A stretch of DNA of 64,000 bases, taken from NCBI RefSeq assembly GCF_014145675.1, contig NZ_JACGZW010000001.1, positions 434,001 through 498,000 on the forward strand, given 5' to 3'. Below the pieces are notes generated by a model. It saw only the letters and a list, made by a program, of their open reading frames with translations, was not told the origin of the DNA and did no database searches. Every line of letters starts with the position of its first letter. Position 1 is the stretch's first letter. Shown in pieces: positions 1 to 9,281 of the stretch. This DNA comes from Amycolatopsis dendrobii (lineage in GTDB: Bacteria > Actinomycetota > Actinomycetes > Mycobacteriales > Pseudonocardiaceae). The position numbers and the translations under genes are program-made.

Positions 1-334
1 AGAGATCGACCTGGCTGTGGCCGGAACCCGACGGGTCCTCGACGCGGCCGTAATCGGTCACCGGGAAGTGGCTGTCGACGTTGCGGCCGATGTCTTTCCA
101 ATCGAGCCCGTGCTCAGTGCAGTGCCCCGCGGTGAGGATGTACCGGACCTCCTTGACGAGGATCGCGAACCCCGCGGAACAGTAGTACGGCTCGCGTCCG
201 GGTCCCGGCGACACGGTGTACATCGCGTCGCCGCCGTTCACCGCCGTGCCCGCTGCCGAGGCGGGAGGGCTGACCAGCAAGGCGGCCGCGGCGGTGAGCA
301 CTCCGGTCAGCGTGCGGCGCGAGCAGCGAAACAT
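1..334 (-). CDS. Secreted trypsin-like serine protease (S1 family), 3' end outside window
   Basis: Only the first 111 codons are present; the gene runs off the left edge. Residues 1 to about 28 form a signal peptide: basic start, alanine/leucine-rich core, and a cleavage site near ASA-A. The mature part contains LTAGHC, with the catalytic histidine at residue 71 and Cys72 placed to pair with Cys52, as in actinobacterial S1 peptidases. A possible catalytic Asp is at residue 94 (TDYG); the serine region is not in the window. The ATG at 334 follows a GGAAGGA ribosome site about 9 nt upstream. Family is clear; substrate is unknown. Confidence 0.85.
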   Translation of the reverse strand, partial: MFRCSRRTLTGVLTAAAALLVSPPASAAGTAVNGGDAMYTVSPGPGREPYYCSAGFAILVKEVRYILTAGHCTEHGLDWKDIGRNVDSHFPVTDYGRVEDPSGSGHSQVDL

Positions 335-655
335 CGGCAGGTCCTTCCGTCCACATGAGACTGGCTCCGTGCGCCCAGTCCAGTGCGGGGCGGGCAGCGG
401 CACAATCCGGGTCAGCCGACCGTCCCGGGACTACGTCCGAACGGGTGACAACAAGGTTGGCCGGACAGCTGTCCGCACGGCACACTGACCCGAGCCGCGC
501 GACCGCCGGTGACCTGCGCGAACAGCATGAATCCCCGGGGAGGCGCGATGCCGTCGGCGTCTCACGATCCGGGACGGGCACCGCCGTCGTGGTGAATTTC
601 CTTCGGGTTCTTTACTGTCACGTCGTCAAGTAACGCTGATCTGCATAGGGAACCG
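335..655. other. Intergenic region between divergent protease and peptide importer
   Basis: About 320 bases separate the protease start from the importer operon. Apart from the two ribosome sites I see no convincing gene or strong promoter consensus; both promoters presumably lie here. Confidence 0.5.
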
Positions 656-1597
656 TTGTCCGACATCCTGTCGCCGGGCGGCGCCGGTGTCCCGGCGGCC
701 GCTCCGGCCTCCCGGAACCTGTGGCGCGCGCTGCGGCACGACCGCTGGGCGCAAGCCAGCGCGGTCGTCATCGTGCTGGTGATCGTCACCGCTCTCGCGG
801 CTCCGCTGCTCGCCCTCATCGAGGGCCAGGATCCGTACACGTACCACACCGAACTGCTCGATCCGGCCGACGGCACCGGCGCGGGATTCCTCGGCGGCAT
901 CAGCGGAAGCCACTGGTTCGGCGTCGAGCCGCTGACCGGACGGGACCTCTTCGCGGTCGTCGCGTACGGCGCGCGCACGTCGTTCCTGATCGGGCTCGCC
1001 GCGACCGCGGTGTCGGTGCTGCTGGGCGTGCTGCTCGGGGCTAGCGCCGGGTATGCCGGCGGCTGGTGGGACACCGTGGTGAGCCGGGTGACCGACGTGC
1101 TGCTCGGGTTCCCGCAGCTGATCTTCATGATCGCGCTCGGCGCGGTCGCCCCGCAGTCGATCCCGCGGCCGCTGCTGCTGATCGCGGTGATCGGCCTGTT
1201 CAGCTGGCCGCGCGTGGCCCGGGTGGTCCGCGCGCAGACGCTGAGCCTGCGCAACCGCGACTTCGTCAAGGCGGCCCGTGCGCTCGGCGCGGGCGGCGGG
1301 CACGTGTTCCGCCGCGAACTGCTGCCGAACCTGTGGGCGCCGATCATCGTGCTGGCGACGGTGAGCATCCCGGCCAACATCGGGCTGGAAGCCGCGCTGT
1401 CGTTCCTCGGCGTCGGCATCCCGCCGCCCACACCGAGCTGGGGCCGTTCCATCAGCGACGCGATCAACTGGGTGCAGACCGATCCGATGTTCCTCATTTT
1501 CCCCGGCGCCGCGCTGTTCATCGCGACGCTCGCGTTCAACATGCTCGGCGACGGACTGCGCGACGCGCTCGACCCGAAGACGGCGGTGCGCCGGTGA
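656..1597 (+). CDS. Peptide/nickel ABC importer, DppC-type permease
   Basis: Inner-membrane permease of a dipeptide/oligopeptide/nickel importer, 313 residues. It has an N-terminal helix (about residues 33-55), a periplasmic segment containing HWFGVEPLTGRDLF (characteristic of DppC proteins), then further helices. The EAA-like coupling loop, with ARALGAGGG and ELLPN, is at about residues 207-225. The start is TTG after AGGGAA; no ATG fits better. Its stop overlaps the next gene by 4 bases (GTGA), so the two permeases are translationally coupled. First gene of a permease-permease-binding protein-ATPase operon. The transported substrate cannot be read from sequence. Confidence 0.9.
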   Translation: MSDILSPGGAGVPAAAPASRNLWRALRHDRWAQASAVVIVLVIVTALAAPLLALIEGQDPYTYHTELLDPADGTGAGFLGGISGSHWFGVEPLTGRDLFAVVAYGARTSFLIGLAATAVSVLLGVLLGASAGYAGGWWDTVVSRVTDVLLGFPQLIFMIALGAVAPQSIPRPLLLIAVIGLFSWPRVARVVRAQTLSLRNRDFVKAARALGAGGGHVFRRELLPNLWAPIIVLATVSIPANIGLEAALSFLGVGIPPPTPSWGRSISDAINWVQTDPMFLIFPGAALFIATLAFNMLGDGLRDALDPKTAVRR

Positions 1598-2595
1598 ACC
1601 GCACCTTGCGTTTCGTGGGCATCCGCCTGCTGGGCATGCTCGGCGTGCTGCTCGTGGTCAGCTTCGCCACCTTCGCGGTGTTCTACCTGCTGCCCACCGA
1701 TCCGGCGTACATGTCCTGCGGCAAGCCGTGCACGCCGGAGAACCTGGCGCTGGCGCGGGAGTTCATGGGCTTCGACAAGCCGTGGATCCAGCAGTACTTC
1801 GACTTCCTCGGCGGCATCTTCACCGGCCGCACGTTCGGTGCCGGCGTGACGGCGATCGTCTGCTCCGCGCCCTGCTTCGGCTACTCGTTCCAGCAGAGCG
1901 AACCGGTGCTGGCGCTGATCGGGGACCGGCTGCCGATCACGGTCTCGCTGGCTGTCGGCGCGGCGGTGATCTGGCTGATCGCCGGCGTCGCGACCGGCGT
2001 GTTCTCCGCGCTGCGCCGCGGGAAGTTCGCCGACCGGGCCGCGATGACGGTGACGCTGGCCGGGGTGTCCGCGCCCGCGTATCTGGTCGGGCTGCTGGGA
2101 ATCCTGCTGTTCGGCTTCACGCTCGACGTGGTGCCGGTGAGCGGCTACGTGGCGTTCGCGCAAAGCCCGGTCGACTGGGCGTGGCACCTCGTGCTGCCGT
2201 GGCTGGTGCTGGCGTTCATCAACGCCGCGGTGTACGCCCGGCTGTCGCGCGGGCAGATGCTCGAAATCATGGGCGAGGACTTCATCCGCACCGCGCGGGC
2301 GGTCGGCCTGCCGGAGCGGACGGTCATCGGGAAATACGCGCTGCGCAACGTGTTGCTGCCGGTGGTGACGGTGTTCGCGGTCGACCTCGGCGCGCTGCTC
2401 GGCGGCGCGGTGATCACCGAGCGGGTGTTCGCGCTGCCCGGGCTCGGCGGGCTGCTCGTCGACGCCGTGCACCAGGTGGACCTGCCGGTGCTGATGGGCG
2501 TCAGCCTGTTCGCCGCCTTCTTCGTCGTCCTCGCGAACTTCGCGGTGGACGTGCTCTACGGGGTCCTCGACCCCCGCGCTCGGCTCGGTTCGTGA
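1594..2595 (+). CDS. Peptide/nickel ABC importer, DppB-type permease
   Basis: Second permease of the importer, 333 residues, GTG start overlapping the upstream stop. It begins with a membrane helix (about residues 9-30) and the DppB-like FYLLPTDPAY segment. The EAA loop (RTARAVGLPE, then LRNVLLPVV) is near the C-terminal third. An unusual periplasmic segment carries four cysteines (SCGKPC and CSAPC), possibly disulfide-bonded, which is not typical of DppB. The binding-protein gene follows after 19 nt. Confidence 0.9.
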   Translation: MNRTLRFVGIRLLGMLGVLLVVSFATFAVFYLLPTDPAYMSCGKPCTPENLALAREFMGFDKPWIQQYFDFLGGIFTGRTFGAGVTAIVCSAPCFGYSFQQSEPVLALIGDRLPITVSLAVGAAVIWLIAGVATGVFSALRRGKFADRAAMTVTLAGVSAPAYLVGLLGILLFGFTLDVVPVSGYVAFAQSPVDWAWHLVLPWLVLAFINAAVYARLSRGQMLEIMGEDFIRTARAVGLPERTVIGKYALRNVLLPVVTVFAVDLGALLGGAVITERVFALPGLGGLLVDAVHQVDLPVLMGVSLFAAFFVVLANFAVDVLYGVLDPRARLGS

Positions 2596-2614
2596 GAAAG
2601 GGAACGGAAAAACC

Positions 2615-4303
2615 ATGGATCGCAGGGACTTCCTGAAGGCGCTCGGCATCACCGCCACGGTCACCGGGGCAGGGGCGTTCCTCGCCGCGTGCAACGCGAA
2701 CGAGCAGTCCGGCGGCGGGGGAGCGGTCGCGGTGTCGTCCGGCGGCACGCTCTACATCCTCAGCGACACCACGTCGCAGCACCTCGACCCGGCGAAGAGC
2801 CAGAACCTGGCGATCACCACGATCAGCCTGATCCACCGCAGGCTCACCGCGTGGAAGACCGCCGCGGACGGCCCGGCCACGGTGGTCCCGGACCTCGCCA
2901 CCGACACCGGCCGGGCGAGCGCGGACGGCAAGACCTGGACCTACACGCTCAAGGACGGCCTGAAGATGGCCGACGGCACGCCGATCACCAGCGCCGAGAT
3001 CAAGTACGGCATCGAGCGGTCGTTCGATTCGGCGTTTTCCGGCGGGCTGGGCTACCACAAGAACCTGCTCGCCGGCGGCCCGGACTACAAGGGCCCGTTC
3101 AAGGGCGGCGAGCTGGCGTCGATCGAGACGCCGGACCCGAAGACGATCGTGTTCCACCTGGCCCGCCCGTACGGCGACTGGCCGTGGATCGCGAGCATGC
3201 CCGCGTTCGCCCCGGTGCCGAAGGGCAAGGGCACCGACGCGACCTACGACACGAAGCCGGTCGCGTCCGGCCCGTACCAGGTCGAGTCGTACCAGAAGGG
3301 CGTGCAGGTCAAGTTCGTCCGCAACCCGAACTGGGACGCGAAGACCGACCTCGCGCGCACCGGCCTGCCGGACGCGGTCGTGATCCAGATGGGCCAGGAC
3401 ACCGGCGTCGTCGCGAAGCGGCTGCTGGCGAGCCAGGGCAACGACGCGTTCGCGTTCGGCTCGTCGTTCGTGAACCCGGCGCAGCTGGCGCAGATCCGCA
3501 CGAACCCGGCGGCGAAGAACCAGCTCGTCACGTCGAAGTCCGGCGCGCTGGCTTACCTCGCGCTGAACACGAAGCGCGGCCCGCTGGCGAATCCCAAGGT
3601 GCGCCAGGCGTTCCAGTACGCCGTGGACAAGACCGCCTACCAGGTCGCCGCCGCGGGCAGCGCGGACCTGGCCGGCCCGATCGCCACCACGCTGATCACC
3701 GAGGGCATCGCCGGGCGCGAGGTGTACGACCTCTACCCGGCCCCGCCGAACGGGGACGTCGCGAAGGCGAAGCAGTTGCTGGCCGAAGCCGGTTTCCCGA
3801 ACGGCATCGACAACTTGGACTTCCCGGTGTCGACGGCGAACAACGACGCGGACAAGGCACAGGCGATCCAGGCCGCGCTGCAGCGCGCGGGCATCCGCAC
3901 GAAGCTGCGCCCGCTCGACGACGAAGCGTGGACCACGCTGGTCACCGGCAACGACGGCAACTACGACCTGACCCTCGGTTCGTGGCAGCCGGACTTCCCG
4001 AGCGCCAACGCGAACATCGAGCCGCTCTTCGGCACGTCGGAGATCGGCAACGGCGGGTACAACGAGTCGCGCTACTCGGTGCCCGAGGTGGACGCCCTGA
4101 TCACCGAGGCGCAGGGCACGGTCGACCCGGCCGCGGCCGGGAAGCTGTGGGCGAAGGCGGACAAGCGGATCATGCAGGACTCCCCGGTGGTCCCGCTGAT
4201 CTACACGCGCAACTCGTTCCTGCACGGCGCGAAGGTCGGCAATTTCGCGATCGGCGCGTTCCCGGCGTACCCGAACTACCTCCAGATGGGCCTGGCGAAG
4301 TAA
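2615..4303 (+). CDS. Peptide ABC importer substrate-binding lipoprotein (SBP_bac_5)
   Basis: Extracellular binding protein of the importer, 562 residues. The N-terminus MDRRDFLKALG is Tat-like, followed by a hydrophobic stretch and a lipobox LAAC with the lipidated cysteine at residue 26. This indicates a Tat-exported lipoprotein anchored to the membrane. The rest matches the family-5 solute-binding fold, including GTPITSAEIKYGIERS and the later VRQAFQYAVDK. It lies between the permease and ATPase genes. Ligand is unknown; the family binds peptides, nickel chelates or other oligomers. Confidence 0.92.
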   Translation: MDRRDFLKALGITATVTGAGAFLAACNANEQSGGGGAVAVSSGGTLYILSDTTSQHLDPAKSQNLAITTISLIHRRLTAWKTAADGPATVVPDLATDTGRASADGKTWTYTLKDGLKMADGTPITSAEIKYGIERSFDSAFSGGLGYHKNLLAGGPDYKGPFKGGELASIETPDPKTIVFHLARPYGDWPWIASMPAFAPVPKGKGTDATYDTKPVASGPYQVESYQKGVQVKFVRNPNWDAKTDLARTGLPDAVVIQMGQDTGVVAKRLLASQGNDAFAFGSSFVNPAQLAQIRTNPAAKNQLVTSKSGALAYLALNTKRGPLANPKVRQAFQYAVDKTAYQVAAAGSADLAGPIATTLITEGIAGREVYDLYPAPPNGDVAKAKQLLAEAGFPNGIDNLDFPVSTANNDADKAQAIQAALQRAGIRTKLRPLDDEAWTTLVTGNDGNYDLTLGSWQPDFPSANANIEPLFGTSEIGNGGYNESRYSVPEVDALITEAQGTVDPAAAGKLWAKADKRIMQDSPVVPLIYTRNSFLHGAKVGNFAIGAFPAYPNYLQMGLAK

Positions 4304-4307
4304 TCCC

Positions 4308-5924
4308 GTGTCCGAGCAGCTGCTGTCCCTGCGCGACGTCTCGATCCGGTTCGGCGACTCCGCCGCGGTTCGCGAGGTGAGCTTCGAGGTGAACCCCGGC
4401 GAGGTCGTCGCCCTCGTCGGGGAATCCGGTTCCGGCAAGTCGGTCACCGCGTTGTCGCTGCTCGGCCTGCTGCCGGACACCGCGACGGTGACCGGCTCCG
4501 CGGTGCTCGACGGCCGCGATCTGTACACAGTGGACGGTCCGGCGCTGCGCGCGGTGCGCGGCGGCGAGATCGGCATGGTGTTCCAGGAGCCGATGAGCGC
4601 GCTGAACCCGGTGTTCCGGATCGGCACGCAGCTCGTGGACGCCGTCCGGGCGCACCGGAAGGCGTCGCGGGCCGCGGCGCGGGAGCGGGCCCGGGAACTG
4701 CTGGAGCTCGTGGAGCTGGACGCGCGGCGCGTGCTGCGGGCTTACCCGCACGAGCTGTCCGGCGGGCAGTTGCAGCGGGTGGTCATCGCGATCGCGTTGA
4801 TCCACGACCCGAAGCTGCTGGTCGCGGACGAGCCGACGACCGCGCTGGACGTCACCGTGCAAGCCGGGATCCTGCAGCTGCTGCGGTCGCTGCGCGACCG
4901 GCTCGGCACGGCGATCCTGCTGGTGACCCACGACATGGGCGTGGTCGCGGACGTCGCGGACCGGGTCGTGGTGCTGCGCGAGGGCCAGGTCGTCGAGCAG
5001 AACACCGCGGCCGGGCTGTTCGCCTCGCCGCGAGCCGGCTACACCCGGGAACTGCTGGATTCGGTGCTGTCACTGGGTTCCGGGCCCGACAATGCGGTGC
5101 GGCCGGCGTCGGCTCCGCTGGTGTCGGTGACGGACCTGGCGGTGACCTACCGGGTCGGCGGCGCCGCCCCGCCGGTGCGTGCGGTCGACGGCGTGTCGCT
5201 GACGATCGGGACCGACGAGGTGCTCGGTCTCGTGGGCGAGTCCGGTTCCGGCAAGAGCACGATCTCGTCCGTGCTGACCGGCTTGGTCGCGCCCTCGGCG
5301 GGCACCGTGCGGATCGACGGCGCGGACGTCGCGCGGGCGTCGTCCCGGCAGAAGCGGGAGATCCGGCGGCAGATCGGGATCGTGTTCCAGAACCCGGCCT
5401 CCGCCCTCAACCCGCGCGCCACGATCGGCGCGAGCATCGCCGAGCCCCTGGTGGTGCACGGCGAACGCGGCGAGCACCGGGAGCGGGTCGCGGAACTGCT
5501 TTCCGCCGTGCGCCTGGATCCCGGCTGGAGCAACCGCTACCCGCACGAGCTTTCCGGCGGCCAGCGGCAGCGGGTGGGCATCGCACGGGCGCTGGCGCTG
5601 CGGCCGCGGCTGCTGATCGCGGACGAGCCGACGAGCGCGCTGGACGTCTCGGTGCAGGCCTCGGTGCTGGACCTGCTGGCGGACTTGCAGCGGGAACTGG
5701 CCTTCGCGTGCCTGTTCATCAGCCACGACCTGGCGGTGGTGGAGCGGGTCGCGGACCGGGTCGTCGTGCTGCACCACGGCCGGGTGGTCGAGGAGGGCCC
5801 GGTGGCGGCGGTGCTGGGCTCGCCGCGGGAGGACTACACGCGACGGCTGGTCGCCGCGGCTCCGGTGGCGGACCCGCAGCGGCAGCGGGAACGCCGGGAG
5901 GCTTGGCGCGCGCTGTCGGGCTGA
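4308..5924 (+). CDS. Peptide ABC importer ATPase, fused DppD-DppF (two nucleotide-binding domains)
   Basis: Cytoplasmic ATPase, 538 residues, with two complete ABC modules in one chain. The first has Walker A GESGSGKS (residues 38-45), signature LSGGQLQRV and Walker B LLVADEP. The second repeats GESGSGKS, LSGGQRQRV and LLIADEP. Each module ends in the oligopeptide-type tail (SPRAGYTRELL; SPREDYTRRLV). The fusion replaces the separate DppD and DppF subunits and completes the importer. The GTG start follows the binding-protein stop by 4 bases. Confidence 0.93.
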   Translation: MSEQLLSLRDVSIRFGDSAAVREVSFEVNPGEVVALVGESGSGKSVTALSLLGLLPDTATVTGSAVLDGRDLYTVDGPALRAVRGGEIGMVFQEPMSALNPVFRIGTQLVDAVRAHRKASRAAARERARELLELVELDARRVLRAYPHELSGGQLQRVVIAIALIHDPKLLVADEPTTALDVTVQAGILQLLRSLRDRLGTAILLVTHDMGVVADVADRVVVLREGQVVEQNTAAGLFASPRAGYTRELLDSVLSLGSGPDNAVRPASAPLVSVTDLAVTYRVGGAAPPVRAVDGVSLTIGTDEVLGLVGESGSGKSTISSVLTGLVAPSAGTVRIDGADVARASSRQKREIRRQIGIVFQNPASALNPRATIGASIAEPLVVHGERGEHRERVAELLSAVRLDPGWSNRYPHELSGGQRQRVGIARALALRPRLLIADEPTSALDVSVQASVLDLLADLQRELAFACLFISHDLAVVERVADRVVVLHHGRVVEEGPVAAVLGSPREDYTRRLVAAAPVADPQRQRERREAWRALSG

Positions 5925-5977
5925 CCGATGAGTTTGCGCCCTTCCGGGAGTCGGTACGGAAAACGGAAGGGACTGGC

Positions 5978-6499
5978 ATGGGAAAGCTGCTGTACTCCGC
6001 CGCGATGTCGCTGGACGGGTTCATCGCCGGGCCCGGCGGGGACATGGGATGGCTCGCGCCGTACACCGGAGATGCCTCCGCGGACGGCTTGGCCGCGGAG
6101 GTGGGCGCGCTGCTGGTCGGCCGCCGGACCTTCTCCGGCGACGACCCGTATCGCGGCACCGAGAACGAAGGCAAGGCTTTCGGCGGCTTGTGGGACGGGC
6201 CGCAAGTGGTGCTGACCCGGGGCGTCGCGCCAGCGGTGCCCGGGGTGACGTTCTGTTCCTCGCTGGAGGAAGGCGTCGCCGCGGCCAGGGCGGCGGCGGG
6301 GGAGAAGACGGTCAACGTCCTGGGCGCTTCGGTCGGGCTGGCTTGCGTCGACGCCGGCCTGCTGGACGAGGTCGAGGTAATGCTGATGCCGGTGCTGCTC
6401 GGCGGCGGAGTGCGGCTGTTCGAACGGCCGGGACCGCCGGTGCGCCTGGAATTGCTGGCGCAGCGGGGAACGAGCCTTCGCTACCGCGTCCTGCGCTAG
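5978..6499 (+). CDS. RibD C-terminal/dihydrofolate reductase-like family protein
   Basis: Small cytosolic reductase-like protein, 173 residues, one RibD_C domain from YSAAMSLDGFIAGP (residues 5-18) to the C-terminus, with a glycine-rich NADPH-site segment (VNVLGASVG). The ATG at 5978 is preceded by GGAAGGGA. It is 53 nt after the importer operon and may be cotranscribed. Paralogues of this fold are common in actinomycetes; true function is unknown. A second family member is at 32843-33445. Confidence 0.85.
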   Translation: MGKLLYSAAMSLDGFIAGPGGDMGWLAPYTGDASADGLAAEVGALLVGRRTFSGDDPYRGTENEGKAFGGLWDGPQVVLTRGVAPAVPGVTFCSSLEEGVAAARAAAGEKTVNVLGASVGLACVDAGLLDEVEVMLMPVLLGGGVRLFERPGPPVRLELLAQRGTSLRYRVLR

Positions 6500-6611
6500 C
6501 GATTCCCGCAGCGTGGACGCTGGTTCCGCGCATCCCGCCCCCGGTGCCGCCCATGACGCCGCTGCATGCCGCTGGCGCGGAGGCGTGCGGCAGGAGTTCC
6601 CGCGCCGATCG

Positions 6612-7556
6612 TCAGCGATCCTCGAACCGGGCGATCGCCTCCAGCACCGCCGTCCCCATCGACGGGCTCCCGGTGTGCCCCGCGTCGTCGATCACGACCA
6701 GTTCGGCGTCCGGCCAGGCCTGGGCGAGCTGCCACGCCTTGCGCAGCGGCGCGCTCAGGTCGGCCCGGCCGTGGATCAGCACCGCCGGAATGCCGTGCAG
6801 CAAGTGGATGTCGCGCAGCAACTGGTCGTCCTCCAGCCAAGCGTGGTGGCCGTAGTAGTGCGCGCACAGGCGGGCGAGCGTGATCAGCTCGTCGTCCGTG
6901 CCCGCGCTGAACTGCCCGGTCCGGCCGCCGACCCATTCGTGCGAGATCACCGCGTCTTCCCAGGCGCACCAATCCCGCGCGGCGCGGAGCTGCACCGCGC
7001 GGTCCGGGCTGGCGAGCAGCTGCGAGTACCCGGCGAGGAGGTCTCCGTCCAGGTCGGGCGCGCCCGCGCGGAACGCTTCCCATTGCGCGGGCAGCAGCCG
7101 CCGGACGCCGCGGTAGAGCCAGTCGATCTCGTCCGGCGAAGAGGTGAAGGCGGCCACCAGCACGATGCCGCTGACCCGTTCCGGATGCCGCTGCGCGTAG
7201 GCCAGCGCGAGCGTCGCGCCCCAGGAACCGCCGTAGAGCAGCCAGTTCTCGAAGCCGAGATGGACGCGCAGCTTCTCCATGTCGGCGATCAGCCGCTCGG
7301 TGGTCTGGTGCTCCAGGCTCACCGCCGGGTCCGCGACGCTCGGCGTGCTCCGTCCGCAGCCGCGCTGGTCGAACACCACGACGCGGAACTTCTCCGGGTC
7401 GAATCCGCTGCGGCCGAAGCCGGCGCCGCCTCCGCCGGGGCCGCCGTGCACGCACAGCACCGGCTTGCCGGAGCCGCTGGCGTCCCAGTAGATCTGCTGT
7501 CCTTCGCCGGCGTCGAGCATGCCGCTCGCGTCGGGTTCGACCGTGAACGGCCGCAT
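6612..7556 (-). CDS. pip: Proline iminopeptidase-like alpha/beta hydrolase
   Basis: Predicted cytosolic aminopeptidase releasing N-terminal proline, 314 residues. It shows the oxyanion motif HGGPGGGG (about residues 38-45), DQRGCGRS, the nucleophile elbow GGSWGA with the catalytic serine (about residue 110), and DDAGH with the catalytic histidine near the C-terminus. Together these match peptidase family S33. The ATG follows GGAGGAGG. It may process proline peptides taken up by the nearby importer, but it is on the other strand, so that link is inference. Confidence 0.9.
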   Translation of the reverse strand: MRPFTVEPDASGMLDAGEGQQIYWDASGSGKPVLCVHGGPGGGGAGFGRSGFDPEKFRVVVFDQRGCGRSTPSVADPAVSLEHQTTERLIADMEKLRVHLGFENWLLYGGSWGATLALAYAQRHPERVSGIVLVAAFTSSPDEIDWLYRGVRRLLPAQWEAFRAGAPDLDGDLLAGYSQLLASPDRAVQLRAARDWCAWEDAVISHEWVGGRTGQFSAGTDDELITLARLCAHYYGHHAWLEDDQLLRDIHLLHGIPAVLIHGRADLSAPLRKAWQLAQAWPDAELVVIDDAGHTGSPSMGTAVLEAIARFEDR

Positions 7557-7699
7557 CGCGGGCCTCCTCCCCGGGCCGGAAACCCGTCGAGCGTACTGGA
7601 TCACGCCCGGGACGGGTTTACAGCGCGGACCGGGGGTCCCTAGGATCTGCGGCGCCGGCAGCGCCGCGGACGCGCGGCCCCGGCGGGGTGGAGGTCTGG

Positions 7700-8368
7700 A
7701 TGGGGAACCCGGAGTCCGGCAGCGACCTCGAGTCGGTCGCGAATCTCGTGCGGCTGTCGGAGACGGCGCCGATGCCCCGGATCGACGGCAGCGAACCCCC
7801 GCCGCTGGTGCGCCGCCGGGCCGGCAGCCCCGACGAACCGACCTCGGCGTTCGGCGGGGTCCTCGACGTCTCGACCGGCTCCCCGGCCGAACAGCTCGCC
7901 AAACGCGGCCCGGCGCCCGTCGCCGATCCGCCCGCGCCTGCCGCCGAGACCGCGCCGCCGAGCCAGCGGCGGCCAGCGCGATACGGCGTCTTCGCCGGTG
8001 CCGCCGTGGTGGTGTGCGCGGGGCTGGGCTCGTGGGCGTTGTGGCCGTCGGCGTCCGGCGGGTCGGACCCGCAGCCGGTGCAGCCGCCGCCCGCGCCGGT
8101 CCGCACCACATCGTCCGCGCCGCCCGCGGTGAGCACGCTCAGCGCGTCCCCTGCCCCGGCGAGCGGCCAGGTGCGCGACACGGTGATCCGGGCCAGCAGC
8201 CGTCCCGCGACGACCGCGCCGCCGCCGCGCGTCCAGCCGACGCAGGACCCGCGGCAGGACAGCCAGGACCAGTCCGGGGATTCGATGGAGGACGCGTTCC
8301 GCTCGGCGGTCAGCTCGTACATGGAGCAATGGGGCGGCGGCGACCGGCCGCGCCGCTGGCACGGCTGA
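7700..8368 (+). CDS. Hypothetical single-pass membrane protein with proline/serine-rich tail
   Basis: 222 residues, no recognised domain. The first about 90 residues are polar and probably cytosolic; one hydrophobic helix (YGVFAGAAVVVCAGLGSWAL, about residues 95-114) follows. A long Pro/Ala/Ser/Thr-rich, probably disordered extracytoplasmic part then runs to a short C-terminal helix (DSMEDAFRSAVSSYMEQW). Start chosen at ATG 7700 because GGAGGT lies 4 nt upstream; an in-frame GTG at 7688 is the alternative. Architecture resembles actinobacterial membrane-anchored linkers. Function unknown. Confidence 0.7.
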   Translation: MGNPESGSDLESVANLVRLSETAPMPRIDGSEPPPLVRRRAGSPDEPTSAFGGVLDVSTGSPAEQLAKRGPAPVADPPAPAAETAPPSQRRPARYGVFAGAAVVVCAGLGSWALWPSASGGSDPQPVQPPPAPVRTTSSAPPAVSTLSASPAPASGQVRDTVIRASSRPATTAPPPRVQPTQDPRQDSQDQSGDSMEDAFRSAVSSYMEQWGGGDRPRRWHG

Positions 8369-8426
8369 ACGGCGGCGGTACTACTCTCAGTAGGTCACTG
8401 CCGACCGACTGCTCCGCGAGGTGTCC

Positions 8427-9281
8427 ATGACCGGCTCGTCGTCTCCGTTGTCGCCCAGCCAGGTGCCGGTGGGGGTGGACCCGAACCGCCCGAGCATCGC
8501 GCGGATCTACGACGGGTTCCTCGGCGGGAGCCACCACTACGAGGTGGACCGCGCGGTGATGGAGAAGATCAGCACGGCGGTCCCCGAGGCGGTGCACATC
8601 GCTCGCGGCAACCGCGGTTTCCACAACCGCGCGCTGCGCATGCTGGCGAGCCAGACCGACATCCGCCAGTTCCTCGACTGCGGCTCGGGCCTGCCGACCG
8701 CCGAGAACACCCACCAGATCGTGCAGCGCTACCACCGCGACGCGCACGTGGTGTACGTCGACAACGACCCGGTGGTGCTCGCGCACGGCCGGGCGCTGCT
8801 GGAGGACAACGACTTCACGCACATGGTCGAGGCCGACATCTTCGAGCCGCGGGCGGTGCTGCAGCACGAAACGGTGCGCGAGTACATCGACTTCTCGGAG
8901 CCGGTCGCGCTCCTGCACATCGGCACGATGCACCACTACGAGGGCGACGGCGCGGTCGAGGTGATGCGCGAGTACATCGACGCCCTCGCCCCCGGTTCGT
9001 ACGTCGCCATGGCGCATTTCTACGACCCCGAGGTGCCGGAGCTGACCGCGGTCGCCAAGCGGATCGAGGAGATCCTCGTGTCCGGCCCGCTGGGCGCCGG
9101 GCGGTTCCGGACGCGCGCGGAGATCGAGGCGATGCTGCCCGGTCTGGAACTGCTCCCGCCGAGCCGGACGGACGGCCCCGGCTTGTCGGTCGCGGACGAA
9201 TGGTGGCAGGACGGACCGAGGCTGAAGCCGCTGAGCGACGCCGCCCGATGCGTGGCGGGTGTGGTGGGGCGGAAGGTCTGA
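8427..9281 (+). CDS. SAM-dependent methyltransferase, DUF574/Methyltransf_19 family
   Basis: Cytosolic methyltransferase-like protein, 284 residues. The start PNRPSIARIYDGFLGGSHHYEVDR is the hallmark of the actinobacterial DUF574 family. FLDCGSGLPT (about residues 89-98) is the SAM-binding motif I and VYVDNDPVVL is motif II. Substrate unknown; these proteins are abundant in Streptomyces and Amycolatopsis. ATG 8427 is preferred because GAGGTG lies just upstream; GTG 8421 is possible. Its stop directly abuts the stop of the convergent permease with no spacer. Confidence 0.88.
   Translation: MTGSSSPLSPSQVPVGVDPNRPSIARIYDGFLGGSHHYEVDRAVMEKISTAVPEAVHIARGNRGFHNRALRMLASQTDIRQFLDCGSGLPTAENTHQIVQRYHRDAHVVYVDNDPVVLAHGRALLEDNDFTHMVEADIFEPRAVLQHETVREYIDFSEPVALLHIGTMHHYEGDGAVEVMREYIDALAPGSYVAMAHFYDPEVPELTAVAKRIEEILVSGPLGAGRFRTRAEIEAMLPGLELLPPSRTDGPGLSVADEWWQDGPRLKPLSDAARCVAGVVGRKV

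Noticed and set aside
562..2748. Long open frame on the minus strand opposite the ABC permeases
   Set aside because: His/Arg/Gln-rich translation typical of the antisense of high-GC genes; the plus-strand permeases have clear family motifs.
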